Below are positions 8,536 through 16,884 of a stretch of DNA of 64,000 nt, one piece after another. Numbering within the stretch: position 1 is the stretch's first letter; every line of letters starts with the position of its first letter. The DNA comes from JAAFIP01 sp043766985 (GTDB lineage Bacteria; Pseudomonadota; Gammaproteobacteria; Burkholderiales; Burkholderiaceae_C): positions 15,882 through 79,881 of the forward strand of contig JAYUHM010000042.1 of NCBI GenBank assembly GCA_043766985.1. Direction: 5' to 3'. Under the pieces are notes generated by a model, which worked only from the letters and a program-made list of their open reading frames with translations, made no database searches and was not told the origin of the DNA. A program made the translations under genes and the position numbers.

Positions 8536-10230
8536 TTAGTCGTGGGCGTAAATGTCCACGTCTTTGGTTTCTTTGACGAAAATCATGCCGATGACAAACG
8601 TACCAGCAGCTACGATCACGGGGTACCACAAGCCGTAGTAAATGTCACCCGTTGCAGCAACCATGGCGAATGCCGTGGTGGGCAGCAAGCCACCGAACCA
8701 GCCGTTACCGATATGGTAAGGCAAGCTCATGGAGGTGTAGCGAATGCGGGTGGGGAACATCTCCACTAGCATGGCGGCAATGGGGCCATACACCATGGTC
8801 ACCAAAATCACCAAGTACACGAGCAATGCCAAAACCATGCCTTTGTTCATGGCCTTGTCGTCGGCTTTGGCTGTCAGGCCAGCGGTCTTGGCAGCATCCA
8901 GGGTTGCTTTCTTGAATTCTGCAATGCCTTTGGCGCTTTCAGCTGAGAAGCCGTTGCGTTTGTCGTTCAGCGTCGCGTTAAGCGATGCAATTGTGGTGGT
9001 GCCAATCGTGATGCTCGCAACACTGCCTGCAGGTCCTGCGACATTCTTGTACGGAATGAAGTTTTGCGCCAACACGCGCTTGGCCTGGTCGCACGAGCTG
9101 GTGAAGTCAATTTCACGCGCAATCGGGCTACCCTGGAACGAGCAAGTCGCTGGATCAGCCGTGACTGCGACGTCAGAGGCTGTCTGCGCTTTCTTGAGGC
9201 CCGGGTTGGAGTACTCCATTAACATCGGGAAGACCGTGAAGTACGTTACTGCACCTAACAGGCAACCCAACATGATGATGGGCTTGCGGCCAATCTTGTC
9301 AGACAGCGAGCCGAACAGGATAAAGAATGGCGTACCAATCACCAAAGCGGCTGCAATCAACAGGTTCGCTGTCGTGGTGTCTACTTTGGCAATCGTGGTC
9401 AGGAAGAACAGTGCATAAAACTGTCCGGTGTACCAGACCACGGCTTGACCAGCTGTCAAACCCAGCAGGGCCAGAATCACGATTTTCAGGTTTTTCCATT
9501 GACCGAAAGATTCGGACAAAGGTGCCTTGGATGTTTTGCCTTCAGCCTTCATTTTCTGGAAAGCGGGTGACTCGTTCATGCTCAGGCGAATCCAGACGGA
9601 TATGGCCAACAGCAGGATCGACACCAGGAACGGTACGCGCCAGCCCCAATCGGCAAAAGCCGCTTCGCCGACCGCGGTACGTACACCCAGAATCACCATC
9701 AACGACAGGAACAAGCCCAGCGTAGCGGTGGTTTGGATCCATGAGGTGTAAGCGCCGCGTTTGCCGTTGGGTGAGTGCTCGGCCACGTACGTTGCCGCAC
9801 CGCCGTATTCACCACCCAGTGCCAAACCTTGCAGCATGCGCAGTGCCACCAGAATGACTGGGGCAGCGACGCCGATAGTGGCGTAGTTCGGTAGCAAACC
9901 GACGATGAAGGTCGCAGCGCCCATGATCAAGATGGTGATCAGGAAGGTGTACTTGCGGCCGATCATGTCGCCCAGGCGGCCAAACACCAGCGCGCCGAAA
10001 GGGCGCACCAGGAAGCCGGCTGCAAATGCGAGCAAGGCAAAAATATAGGCGGCTGAAGGGTCTAGACCCGAGAAAAACTGCTTCGCGATAATCGCGGCGA
10101 GTGAACCGTACAAATAAAAGTCATACCACTCAAAAACCGTACCGAGTGAAGAAGCGAAAATCACTTTCTTCTCTGTGGCGGTCATCGATGTACTAGCTGG
10201 CGCTGTTGATGCCATTGCTGCTGTTGCCAT
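8536..10230 (-). CDS. MHS-family (metabolite:H+ symporter) MFS transporter
   Basis: A 564-aa inner-membrane carrier of the ProP/ShiA/KgtP type. Family motifs are visible: SSLGTVFEWYDFYLYGSLA near the start, FGRLGDMIGRKYTF in the cytoplasmic loop after helix 2, RMLQGLALGGEYGGAATYVAEH, and a second loop motif GSLSDKIGRKP. Residues about 345-455 form an unusually long hydrophilic insert between late helices, with two cysteines and many Ala/Thr/Asp. ATG 10230 is chosen because GGAG lies nine bases upstream; the ORF could extend to 10260 without a ribosome site. It is monocistronic, with its own terminator. Substrate unknown, probably an organic acid or osmolyte. Confidence 0.88.
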   Translation of the reverse strand: MATAAMASTAPASTSMTATEKKVIFASSLGTVFEWYDFYLYGSLAAIIAKQFFSGLDPSAAYIFALLAFAAGFLVRPFGALVFGRLGDMIGRKYTFLITILIMGAATFIVGLLPNYATIGVAAPVILVALRMLQGLALGGEYGGAATYVAEHSPNGKRGAYTSWIQTTATLGLFLSLMVILGVRTAVGEAAFADWGWRVPFLVSILLLAISVWIRLSMNESPAFQKMKAEGKTSKAPLSESFGQWKNLKIVILALLGLTAGQAVVWYTGQFYALFFLTTIAKVDTTTANLLIAAALVIGTPFFILFGSLSDKIGRKPIIMLGCLLGAVTYFTVFPMLMEYSNPGLKKAQTASDVAVTADPATCSFQGSPIAREIDFTSSCDQAKRVLAQNFIPYKNVAGPAGSVASITIGTTTIASLNATLNDKRNGFSAESAKGIAEFKKATLDAAKTAGLTAKADDKAMNKGMVLALLVYLVILVTMVYGPIAAMLVEMFPTRIRYTSMSLPYHIGNGWFGGLLPTTAFAMVAATGDIYYGLWYPVIVAAGTFVIGMIFVKETKDVDIYAHD

Positions 10231-10370
10231 GCGACAAGTCTCCTGCATTAAATAAGTCACACTCCGACGGAATGCGAAGCTTCGAATATCAAGCGAGGCA
10301 CTGACCCTGCCCTGACGTGAAGCTTTTCACGTTCTTACAAGATTAGTAACAACCCTTAACAACAGTTTCA

Positions 10371-11027
10371 CTATGTGGTTTTACGGGTAACACCCAAGGG
10401 TAATCCCGCAGCATTGAGCCAAGCTGACTCGCAGAACCACGGGTCATCCATGAGGCGTTGGCGCAACATAGGCAGGGCGTCAACGCCCCAAAACACGTCT
10501 TGTTCAATCTGCATGCTGGGCACGCCAAAGATTTGTGACGCGATGGCGGTGTCGGTATTGGCTTTTAGCTGGGCTTTTACGTCGTCGTCGCTTGGCTGCC
10601 TGGCTGGCCGTAGCTGATCCGTCAGTGTGGCCAGCCGACCCGCATCTGACGCCTCTTCGCCAGTTGTCCACACATGGCGAAAAATCGTCTCTGCCACATA
10701 GCGGTTGCAGTGGCCATCTTGACCGCAAGCCACGGCCAAACGCAGCAACCCCAAGGGGTTAAAGGGGTGACTGGCCGGTGCTTGCATGGGCACGCTGTGC
10801 TGGCGCGCAAGCCATAGCATTTGGCGGTAGGTCCAGGTGCGTTTGGGCGCAATTTCCGCAGGCCCGAGCTGGCCGTAATGGTTAAGCATGCCTGCGAACA
10901 ATACCGGCTTGTAGGTGACGTGGTAGCTCAGGCCCTGCAGGGCCAGCGGCAACCGCTCAAACGCCAAATACGCGTAGGGCGAAATAAAGTCGAGGTAAAA
11001 GGTGATGTGCTTCAAGCCAGGCCCCAT
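10371..11027 (-). CDS. 2-hydroxychromene-2-carboxylate isomerase / DSBA-like thioredoxin-fold protein
   Basis: A 218-aa cytoplasmic protein of the kappa-class GST/HCCA isomerase family. The N-terminal strand carries FYLDFISPYAYLAFERL, with the Ser of SPYAY in the position of the catalytic residue, and the conserved cis-proline motif FGVPSMQIEQDVFWGVD is near residue 175. Family members act in glutathione-dependent isomerisation of aromatic breakdown products; the real substrate here is unknown. It follows the DUF1289 gene closely on the same strand and is probably the last gene of the leucine-degradation transcript. Confidence 0.85.
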   Translation of the reverse strand: MGPGLKHITFYLDFISPYAYLAFERLPLALQGLSYHVTYKPVLFAGMLNHYGQLGPAEIAPKRTWTYRQMLWLARQHSVPMQAPASHPFNPLGLLRLAVACGQDGHCNRYVAETIFRHVWTTGEEASDAGRLATLTDQLRPARQPSDDDVKAQLKANTDTAIASQIFGVPSMQIEQDVFWGVDALPMLRQRLMDDPWFCESAWLNAAGLPLGVTRKTT

Positions 11028-11039
11028 GCGGATAGTGAT

Positions 11040-11240
11040 TTACGGGTTAGCCGGCGGTCTGGGCTGGGAAACCATGTCGATTTTGCGCTGCTCGATCAAC
11101 GCCCACACCTGCTGCTTGCCGCTATCGCTCATGCGGCTCCACTCGATGATCTCGTCCATCGTGCGCCAACAGCCGTGGCACAAACCCGTGGGAGCGTCCA
11201 TTTGGCATACCGAAGTGCAAGGTGAGGGTACAGAAGTCAT
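11040..11240 (-). CDS. DUF1289 domain protein, 66 aa
   Basis: Short protein with the DUF1289 pattern: PCTSVCQMD, then GLCHGCWRTMDEI and WSRMSDSGKQQV. The four cysteines (CxxxC and CxxC) suggest a small metal-binding site. Function unknown. It sits 12 bases before the isomerase gene and probably shares its transcript. Confidence 0.87.
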   Translation of the reverse strand: MTSVPSPCTSVCQMDAPTGLCHGCWRTMDEIIEWSRMSDSGKQQVWALIEQRKIDMVSQPRPPANP

Positions 11241-11264
11241 TTATACAAACACTTTAGAGCGTTA

Positions 11265-11305
11265 GCCCAATAGAGCACGGCACGAGCAGCTATTATATTC
11301 ATAGC
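11265..11305 (+). repeat. Copy of the dispersed ~40-bp repeat (GCCCAATAGA ... GCAGCTATTA type)
   Basis: Intergenic copy between the HMG-CoA lyase stop and the DUF1289 start. It reads GCCCAATAGAGCACGGCAC followed by GAGCAGCTATTATATTC and ATAGCG. It is nearly identical to 50985-51026 and serves as the reference copy for this family. Confidence 0.8.
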
Positions 11306-11308
11306 GCA

Positions 11309-12220
11309 TCATATCGAAGTGCGTTTATTCAACAAGGCGGTGGCCGCGCGCGACTGCGGCTTGCGCTGCAAATGGTCGCTGATGAATTTACCTGCGTCGA
11401 TCAGCTTGTCCAAGTCAATACCGGTCTCAATGCCCATGCCGTGCAGCATGTAGACCACGTCTTCGGTCGCCACGTTGCCAGTGGCGCCCTTGGCATACGG
11501 GCAACCGCCCAGGCCCGCCACAGAGGCGTCGTACTGCCACACGCCCATCTCCAGAGCGATCAGCGTGTTGGCCAGCGCTTGGCCGTAGGTGTCGTGGAAA
11601 TGGCCCGACACATCATCGATAGCGTAATGCTTCAGCGTGGCTTCTATGGCAGCCTGCACCTTGCGCGGCGTGCCTACGCCGATGGTGTCTGCCACGCCCA
11701 CGTGTTGCACGCCAATGCCCTTCATCAGCCCTGCCAGGTAGCCCACACGCTCGGGCGGCACCTCGCCTTCGTAGGGGCAGCCCACGGTGCAACTCATGGC
11801 GCCGCGCACATAAATGCCTGCGGCCCGGGCTGCTGCGACCACGGGCGCAAAGCGCTCAATACTCTCTGCGATGGAGCAGTTGATATTGCGCTGGCTAAAG
11901 GCCTCACTGGCAGCGGCAAAGACCACTATCTCATCGGGTTTGGACGGCAAAGCGGCTTCAAACCCTTGCATATTTGGCGTCAGCACGCTGTAGCGCACGC
12001 CGCTTTGGCGCGTGATGCCCGCCATCACTTGGGCATTGTCTGCCATCTGCGGCACCCATTTGGGCGACACAAAACTGGTGACTTCGATTTCCTTGAGCCC
12101 CGCACCTTGCAGCATGTGCACGAGCTGAATTTTTACCTGTGCAGGGACAGGTTGTTTTTCGTTTTGCAGGCCATCGCGCGGGCCTACATCTACCAGCTTC
12201 ACTTTTGCGGGGTATCGCAT
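11309..12220 (-). CDS. mvaB: Hydroxymethylglutaryl-CoA lyase
   Basis: Cleaves 3-hydroxy-3-methylglutaryl-CoA to acetyl-CoA and acetoacetate, the last step of leucine breakdown. 303 aa, TIM-barrel HMGL-like family. Visible motifs: VDVGPRDGLQNE at the N-terminus, EVTSFVSPKWVPQMAD, the divalent metal HFHDTYGQALAN segment, and GLGGCPYAKGATGNVATED carrying the active-site cysteine loop. ATG 12220 lies two bases after the stop of the upstream dehydrogenase and has AAAGG nine bases ahead; an in-frame TTG at 12226 is less likely. A member of the mcc/liu operon. Confidence 0.95.
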   Translation of the reverse strand: MRYPAKVKLVDVGPRDGLQNEKQPVPAQVKIQLVHMLQGAGLKEIEVTSFVSPKWVPQMADNAQVMAGITRQSGVRYSVLTPNMQGFEAALPSKPDEIVVFAAASEAFSQRNINCSIAESIERFAPVVAAARAAGIYVRGAMSCTVGCPYEGEVPPERVGYLAGLMKGIGVQHVGVADTIGVGTPRKVQAAIEATLKHYAIDDVSGHFHDTYGQALANTLIALEMGVWQYDASVAGLGGCPYAKGATGNVATEDVVYMLHGMGIETGIDLDKLIDAGKFISDHLQRKPQSRAATALLNKRTSI

Positions 12221-12222
12221 GA

Positions 12223-13143
12223 TCAATAACCTTTATCTCTGTCTACCACGCCCACTACAGCTTGACCACTGTGCATGGCGAGCATCTTGCGCGCCATCTG
12301 CGCAATGCTCTCATCGCGCAAAGTGCGGGCTGACGTATGGGGCGTCACGGTGATTTTCGGATGTTTCCAGAAAGCGTGCTCGGCAGGCAGTGGCTCTTGC
12401 CTGAAGACATCCAATGTGGCGCCCGCCAGGTGGCCGCTGTCCAGCAGGGCCAGCAAGTCGTCGTCCACCACATGCGCGCCCCGCGCGACGTTGATGACGT
12501 AGCCGCCGCTGTGCAATAGCCCTAAGCTGCGGTGGTTCAAAATATTCTCGGTTTGCGCGGTAAGCGGCAGCAGGCACACCAGCACTTTGCACTGGCGCAG
12601 AAAGTCATCCAGCTGATCGGCGCCGTGCCAGCAACGCACACCTTCTATGTGCTTAGCGCCAAGGCTCCAGCCAAGCACGGGAAAGTCAAATACCGCCAAC
12701 GACTTGGCCACGCGCTGGCCCAGCACGCCCAGGCCCAGCACGCCGACCGGAAAATCCTCCCGGCTGCGCGGTTTGCGAAACGACCACTTGCCGGCGCGGG
12801 TGTCTGCCTCGTAGCCGTCGAACTCGCGGAAGTGGCGAACGACGGCGTGGCACACATACTCTGCCATTTGCACCGACATGCCAGCATCGTCCAGACGCAC
12901 GATGTGGGTGCTGGGGGGCACACGCAGCTTGAGCAGGGCATCCACACCCGCACCGGTATTGAACACCGCCTTCAGCGCGGGCTGCTCGTCAAAAAACTGC
13001 TGCGGTGGCGCCCACACTACCGCGTAGTCGGCCTGCGGCGCACCAGGCTGCCACAGGGACACCTCGGCTTGCGGCAACGCGGCGCGCAGACCGTCCAGCC
13101 AAGGTTGGGGCTTGGTGTCAGCACAGCAATAGGTAATGCGCAT
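12223..13143 (-). CDS. ghrA: D-2-hydroxyacid dehydrogenase, glyoxylate/hydroxypyruvate reductase A type
   Basis: NAD(P)H-dependent reductase of the D-2-hydroxyacid dehydrogenase family, 306 aa. The Rossmann motif is GLGVLGQRVAKSL (about residue 138). The catalytic Arg lies in NVARGAHVVDDDLL, the Glu in DVFRQEPLP and the His in TPHTSARTL, all present. The N-terminal WAPPQQFFDEQPALKAVFNTGAGVD-like region fits GhrA. It sits in the leucine operon between mccA (4-base gap) and HMG-CoA lyase (2-base gap), so it is co-transcribed, though no leucine-pathway step requires it; reduction of a 2-oxoacid is possible. Confidence 0.85.
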   Translation of the reverse strand: MRITYCCADTKPQPWLDGLRAALPQAEVSLWQPGAPQADYAVVWAPPQQFFDEQPALKAVFNTGAGVDALLKLRVPPSTHIVRLDDAGMSVQMAEYVCHAVVRHFREFDGYEADTRAGKWSFRKPRSREDFPVGVLGLGVLGQRVAKSLAVFDFPVLGWSLGAKHIEGVRCWHGADQLDDFLRQCKVLVCLLPLTAQTENILNHRSLGLLHSGGYVINVARGAHVVDDDLLALLDSGHLAGATLDVFRQEPLPAEHAFWKHPKITVTPHTSARTLRDESIAQMARKMLAMHSGQAVVGVVDRDKGY

Positions 13144-13147
13144 GGGT

Positions 13148-15199
13148 CTACGCAGCCAGTGTCAATAACTCCGCGCCCTCGGCCACTTGGTCACCGGGTG
13201 CATACAGCAGCTCGGCGACCATGCCGTCTTTAGGCGCGGCTATGGTGTGCTCCATCTTCATGGCCTCCATCACGGCCAGGGCTTGCCCGGCTTTGACAGC
13301 ATCGCCTGGCTTGACCGCGAACGAGACCACCTTGCCGGGCATGGGCGCCGTTAACCGGCCCGCTGCTGCATGGCTAAAGGCCACCTGCAAGAAGGGATCT
13401 ATTGCAATAATTTTAGTAGCAGCTTGTGCACTAAATAGATGGACTTCAATGCCTTTTGGCACCGCAAGTGCGTAGGCATGCACTTCAGCGCGCCGCCCGG
13501 CAAACTCCACGGTGGTCGCACCCGTCGATGCGTTGCGGCTAAAGCTGAATGCACCTGCCGTAGCCTCTGCACCGGTGCTTTGGCCATTCACTTGCAACTG
13601 CAGGGCGCCACCGTGCAGATAGGTCAGCTCGGCCGCGGCTGGCTGGTCATGGAATTCGTACCTAAAGCTGCGCGTGTGCACACCGTAGGCACGCCAACCG
13701 TCGCGGCGGCTAAACGGATCTGCCGTTTGCAGGGCACGCTCCGCTATTAATATATGAGCGATTTGTGCTGCTATCGCTTGGGCTAGGCCAACTTTTTCTT
13801 GATGAAACAGCACTTTTTCTTCGCGCGGGATCAGCGCCGTGTCTAAGTTGGCCTTCACAAAGGATGGGCTTTGCACCACGTGGCGAAGAAACTGCACATT
13901 GGTGTTCAAACCAACAATATGGGTTTGCGCCAACGCTTTGTCCAGCTTGGCCAACGCCTCCTCGCGCGTGGCACCATGCACGATAAGCTTGGCGATCATC
14001 GAGTCGTAGAAAGGGGAGATGGCGTCACCCTGGCGCACGCCGTCGTCTATGCGAACGTCAGATCTTGCAAAGGCGGTGTGCGCAGGCTTGGCGTACACAT
14101 GCAGTGTACCCGTCGCTGGCAAAAAGTTATTGTCCGGGTTCTCTGCACATATACGCGCCTCAATGGCGTGGCCCGTGATGCGCAATTGGTCTTGCATCAA
14201 GGGCAGCTTTTCGCCCGATGCCACACGCAATTGCCACTCCACCAAGTCGAGGCCCGTAATCGCCTCGGTTACCGGGTGCTCTACCTGCAAGCGCGTGTTC
14301 ATCTCCATAAAGAAGAAGTTCATCTCACCACCGGGTTTTTGCTCTACGATGAACTCCACCGTACCCGCGCCTTGGTAGTGCACCGCCCTGGCGGCAGCCA
14401 CTGCCGCCGCGCCCATCTGCTCACGCATGGCCTGGGTCATGCCGGGTGCGGGCGCTTCTTCCAGCACCTTTTGGTGGCGCCGCTGCACGCTGCAATCACG
14501 CTCAAACAGGTACACGTAGTTGCCATGCGCATCGCCAAACACCTGTATTTCAATATGCCGTGGGCGTTGCACATATTTTTCAATCAACACCGCATCGTCG
14601 CCAAAGCTGTTGATGGCTTCGCGTTTGCAGCTTTGCAATGCGGCGTCAAAGTCTTCTGATTTATCGACAGCGCGCATGCCTTTGCCACCACCGCCGGCGC
14701 TGGCCTTGATCAACACCGGGTAGCCTATGGCATCGGCTTCTTTCTTCAGCAGCGCGGCATCCTGGTTGGCGCCGTGGTAGCCGGGCACCAGGGGTACACC
14801 GGCCTTTTCCATCAACTGTTTGGACTCGGCCTTCAAGCCCATGGCTTTGATGGCCGAGGGCGGCGGGCCGATAAACACCAGCCCCGCATCGGCACAGGCC
14901 TGCGCAAACTCCTCGTTCTCGCTTAAAAATCCATAGCCGGGGTGAATCGCCTGCGCGCCGGTTGCCTTGGCCGCCGCAATGATGGCTTGCCAGCGCAGGT
15001 AGCTGTCTTTGGGCGCATTGCCACCGCTGTCGCTGCCCTCCAGGCCAATGCTGATGGCTTCGTCGCATGCAGAGACGTGCTTGGCGTGCGCATCCGACGT
15101 CGAATAAACGGCTACCGTCTTTATAGCTAGTCGTGCACAGGTGGCGGCGACACGGCAGGCAATCTCCCCCCGATTTGCAATCAATACTTTGTTAAACAC
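13148..15199 (-). CDS. mccA: Methylcrotonyl-CoA carboxylase, alpha (biotin) subunit
   Basis: Carboxylates biotin and carries it to MccB for 3-methylcrotonyl-CoA carboxylation in leucine catabolism. 683 aa. Domains: biotin carboxylase about 1-450 (ANRGEIACR, ATP-grasp SAGGGGKGMR, MNTRLQVEHPVTE), middle domain about 450-600, and biotinyl domain at the C-terminus with the biotinylated Lys in AMKMEH near residue 648. Assigned to methylcrotonyl rather than propionyl-CoA because mccB, liuC and HMG-CoA lyase are in the same operon. The start codon is GTG 15199, overlapping the end of a 40-aa ORF by 8 bases. Two segments in the middle domain (residues about 471-486 and 587-600) are encoded by copies of the dispersed repeat, in frame. 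Confidence 0.93.
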   Translation of the reverse strand: MFNKVLIANRGEIACRVAATCARLAIKTVAVYSTSDAHAKHVSACDEAISIGLEGSDSGGNAPKDSYLRWQAIIAAAKATGAQAIHPGYGFLSENEEFAQACADAGLVFIGPPPSAIKAMGLKAESKQLMEKAGVPLVPGYHGANQDAALLKKEADAIGYPVLIKASAGGGGKGMRAVDKSEDFDAALQSCKREAINSFGDDAVLIEKYVQRPRHIEIQVFGDAHGNYVYLFERDCSVQRRHQKVLEEAPAPGMTQAMREQMGAAAVAAARAVHYQGAGTVEFIVEQKPGGEMNFFFMEMNTRLQVEHPVTEAITGLDLVEWQLRVASGEKLPLMQDQLRITGHAIEARICAENPDNNFLPATGTLHVYAKPAHTAFARSDVRIDDGVRQGDAISPFYDSMIAKLIVHGATREEALAKLDKALAQTHIVGLNTNVQFLRHVVQSPSFVKANLDTALIPREEKVLFHQEKVGLAQAIAAQIAHILIAERALQTADPFSRRDGWRAYGVHTRSFRYEFHDQPAAAELTYLHGGALQLQVNGQSTGAEATAGAFSFSRNASTGATTVEFAGRRAEVHAYALAVPKGIEVHLFSAQAATKIIAIDPFLQVAFSHAAAGRLTAPMPGKVVSFAVKPGDAVKAGQALAVMEAMKMEHTIAAPKDGMVAELLYAPGDQVAEGAELLTLAA
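13402..13440 (-). repeat. Partial dispersed-repeat copy, in frame in mccA
   Basis: On the minus strand it reads AGTGCACAAGCTGCTACTA, AAATTATTGCAATAG, matching the GCACAAGCAGCTATTA core but lacking the GCCCAA end. It encodes SAQAATKIIAID in the non-catalytic middle domain of MccA. Confidence 0.5.
13742..13787 (-). repeat. Dispersed-repeat copy, in frame in mccA
   Basis: On the minus strand it reads TAGCCCAAGCGATAGCAGC, ACAAATCGCTCATATATTA, ATAGC. It encodes LAQAIAAQIAHILIAER between the biotin carboxylase and the middle domain. The peptide pattern (AQ...AQ...I) is shared with copies in Lnt, MccB and the metallopeptidase. Confidence 0.6.
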
Positions 15200-15314
15200 G
15201 CGCTAACTCCCGTCGTTCCAGCCAAGCAGCGACTGCTGCAAAAATAAAATAAATCACCAAACCCAATACCCGATGGGAGCCTACCAGACTGGCGCTGTAG
15301 TGGCCTACAAACAT
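15192..15314 (-). CDS. Small ORF, 40 aa, overlapping the mccA start; possible remnant of a membrane protein gene
   Basis: ATG 15314 to TAA 15192 encodes a peptide that starts MFVGHYSASLVGSHR and continues with a hydrophobic helix (LGLVIYFIFAAVAAWLE) and ends RRELARV. It starts 3 bases after the DUF4126 stop and its TAA overlaps the mccA GTG by 8 bases, so all three may be translationally coupled. The N-terminus resembles that of longer membrane proteins starting MFVGHY/MFIGHF, and the C-terminus also looks like a membrane-protein end. It may therefore be an internally deleted gene now serving as a coupling leader. No ribosome site is obvious. Confidence 0.5.
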   Translation of the reverse strand: MFVGHYSASLVGSHRVLGLVIYFIFAAVAAWLERRELARV

Positions 15315-15317
15315 GCG

Positions 15318-16028
15318 TCAGCCTTGCAGTGGCGCGGGTGCGCCGCTGAAAAATGCGGCAACGCGGGCCAGCGCCGCTTTAAGGAACTTGATCAGCACCA
15401 CAATCAGCAGCACCGACAACGCCAGCACAATGCACAGCACAACGCCAAACACCAAGGGGTGGTTGGTGGCCAGCCACATCATGCCCATCACGCCGCCTTC
15501 TTCGGCCAGGCTCATGGCCACGTTGCTGAACGGTTCGGGCGAGGTGTTGATGGCGGCGCGGGTGGTGGCTTTGGTGGCGTGCGCAGTAGCTGCCAAGGTG
15601 CCGCCCAGCAAACCGGCCACCATGCCCATGGTGGCGCTGTCGGCGCCAAACACGCCCGCCGCCAGCGCCGCACCGGCTGGCACACGGATGACGGTGTGAA
15701 CCATGTCCCACAGCGAATCCACGCCCGGAATTTTATCGGCAAAAAACTCGACGAACAACATGGCCCCGCTACCTGCCAACATAGCCGGATGCTGCAATAC
15801 ATGCAGCCCGCCGGGCAGGGGAATCAGCCCCATATAACCCGCCAGGCCGGTGATAAACACCACCAGATACAAACGGATGCCGCTGGCCCAGCCCAGCGCT
15901 GCGGCCAAGGCCGCCAAACCAGCCATGTCCATACCGCCAAGGGCCTTGCCCGCCGTGCCCGCCACGTCGCCGCCGCTGGCGAACAAGCCAGAGAACCAGT
16001 GCTGCAAATAGGGAAGAATGTTGTCCAT
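15318..16028 (-). CDS. DUF4126 membrane protein
   Basis: A 236-aa protein rich in Gly/Ala with about five hydrophobic segments and the DUF4126 motifs GWASGIRLYLVVFITGLAG, FFADKIPGVDSLWD and TRAAINTSPEPFSN. Biochemical role unknown. Encoded between liuC (37-base gap) and the mccA leader ORF in the leucine operon, which suggests co-expression but gives no clear metabolic part. ATG 16028 is preceded by an AAGGAG-like ribosome site. Confidence 0.85.
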   Translation of the reverse strand: MDNILPYLQHWFSGLFASGGDVAGTAGKALGGMDMAGLAALAAALGWASGIRLYLVVFITGLAGYMGLIPLPGGLHVLQHPAMLAGSGAMLFVEFFADKIPGVDSLWDMVHTVIRVPAGAALAAGVFGADSATMGMVAGLLGGTLAATAHATKATTRAAINTSPEPFSNVAMSLAEEGGVMGMMWLATNHPLVFGVVLCIVLALSVLLIVVLIKFLKAALARVAAFFSGAPAPLQG

Positions 16029-16065
16029 AAAGACTCCTTCGGGTGGGGGTTGCGCGCCGTAGCGG

Positions 16066-16863
16066 CTAGCCCAGCCAGCTCGGTTTGCGCTTTTGCAAGA
16101 ACGACGATACCCCTTCTTTGCCCTGCGCGCTAGAACGGATATCGGCTATACCTGCAACGGTGGCGTCGATCAACGGTTGACTGATTGGCCGCTCGGCCAC
16201 GTCCTGCACCAACTTTTTGCACACTTTGACGGCATTCGGGCTGGCAAGGCACAGCGCGGTGGTGATCTCGGCCACCTTTGCGTCCAGCTGGTCGGCGCTG
16301 ACCACCTCGTGCACATAGCCTATGCGCAAGGCCTCGGCGGCGGAAAAGCGCTCCGCAGTCAAAAAATACCGATGGGCAGCGCGCGCACCCATGGCGCGAA
16401 TCACGTACGGGCTGATGGTCGCGGGGATCAGCCCCAGCTTGACCTCGCTGAGGCAGTAGTTGGCCGTATCCACCGACACCGCGATATCGCAGGCGGCCAC
16501 CAGGCCCATACCGCCCGCGTAAGCGTCGCCCTGCACGCGCACTACCGTCGGCTTGGGGCATTCGTACATCACGCGCAGCATCTCAGCCAGCTTGGCCGCG
16601 TCGGCCAAATTCTCGCTGGGCGAGTAGTCGGCCATCTTGCGCATCCAGTTCAGGTCTGCACCAGCGCAAAAGGCCGTGCCCTCGGCGGCCAGCACGATGC
16701 AGCGCACGTCGTCTCGTTGGCCCAGCTCAGCGAAGGCGGCAGTGACCTCAGCGATCACGCTGTCGTTAAACGCGTTGCGCACCTCGGGGCGGTTCAGCGT
16801 GATACGCCCGATCATGTCTTGCACGTGGATGCGCAGCGTGGGTAAGTTTGGGTTGGAGCTCAT
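16066..16863 (-). CDS. liuC: Enoyl-CoA hydratase/isomerase family, probable methylglutaconyl-CoA hydratase
   Basis: Hydrates 3-methylglutaconyl-CoA to HMG-CoA in leucine breakdown. 265 aa crotonase fold: RITLNRPEVRNAFND at the N-terminus, oxyanion-hole segment AFCAGADLNWMRKMA near residue 65, and AYAGGMGLVAACDIAVS near 115 followed by CLSEVKLGLIPATISPYV, which carries the catalytic Glu. The specific substrate is inferred from the flanking mccB, mccA and HMG-CoA lyase genes; the fold alone would also allow other enoyl-CoAs. Confidence 0.9.
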   Translation of the reverse strand: MSSNPNLPTLRIHVQDMIGRITLNRPEVRNAFNDSVIAEVTAAFAELGQRDDVRCIVLAAEGTAFCAGADLNWMRKMADYSPSENLADAAKLAEMLRVMYECPKPTVVRVQGDAYAGGMGLVAACDIAVSVDTANYCLSEVKLGLIPATISPYVIRAMGARAAHRYFLTAERFSAAEALRIGYVHEVVSADQLDAKVAEITTALCLASPNAVKVCKKLVQDVAERPISQPLIDATVAGIADIRSSAQGKEGVSSFLQKRKPSWLG

Positions 16864-16884
16864 GTCGTAGGTGCTTTATTCAAT

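Noticed and set aside
15112..15135. Match to the dispersed-repeat core in the mccA N-terminus (GCACGACTAGCTATAAA)
   Set aside because: The encoded segment (CARLAIKTVAVYS) has the normal length of biotin carboxylases at this place, so nothing has been inserted; the likeness is probably chance.
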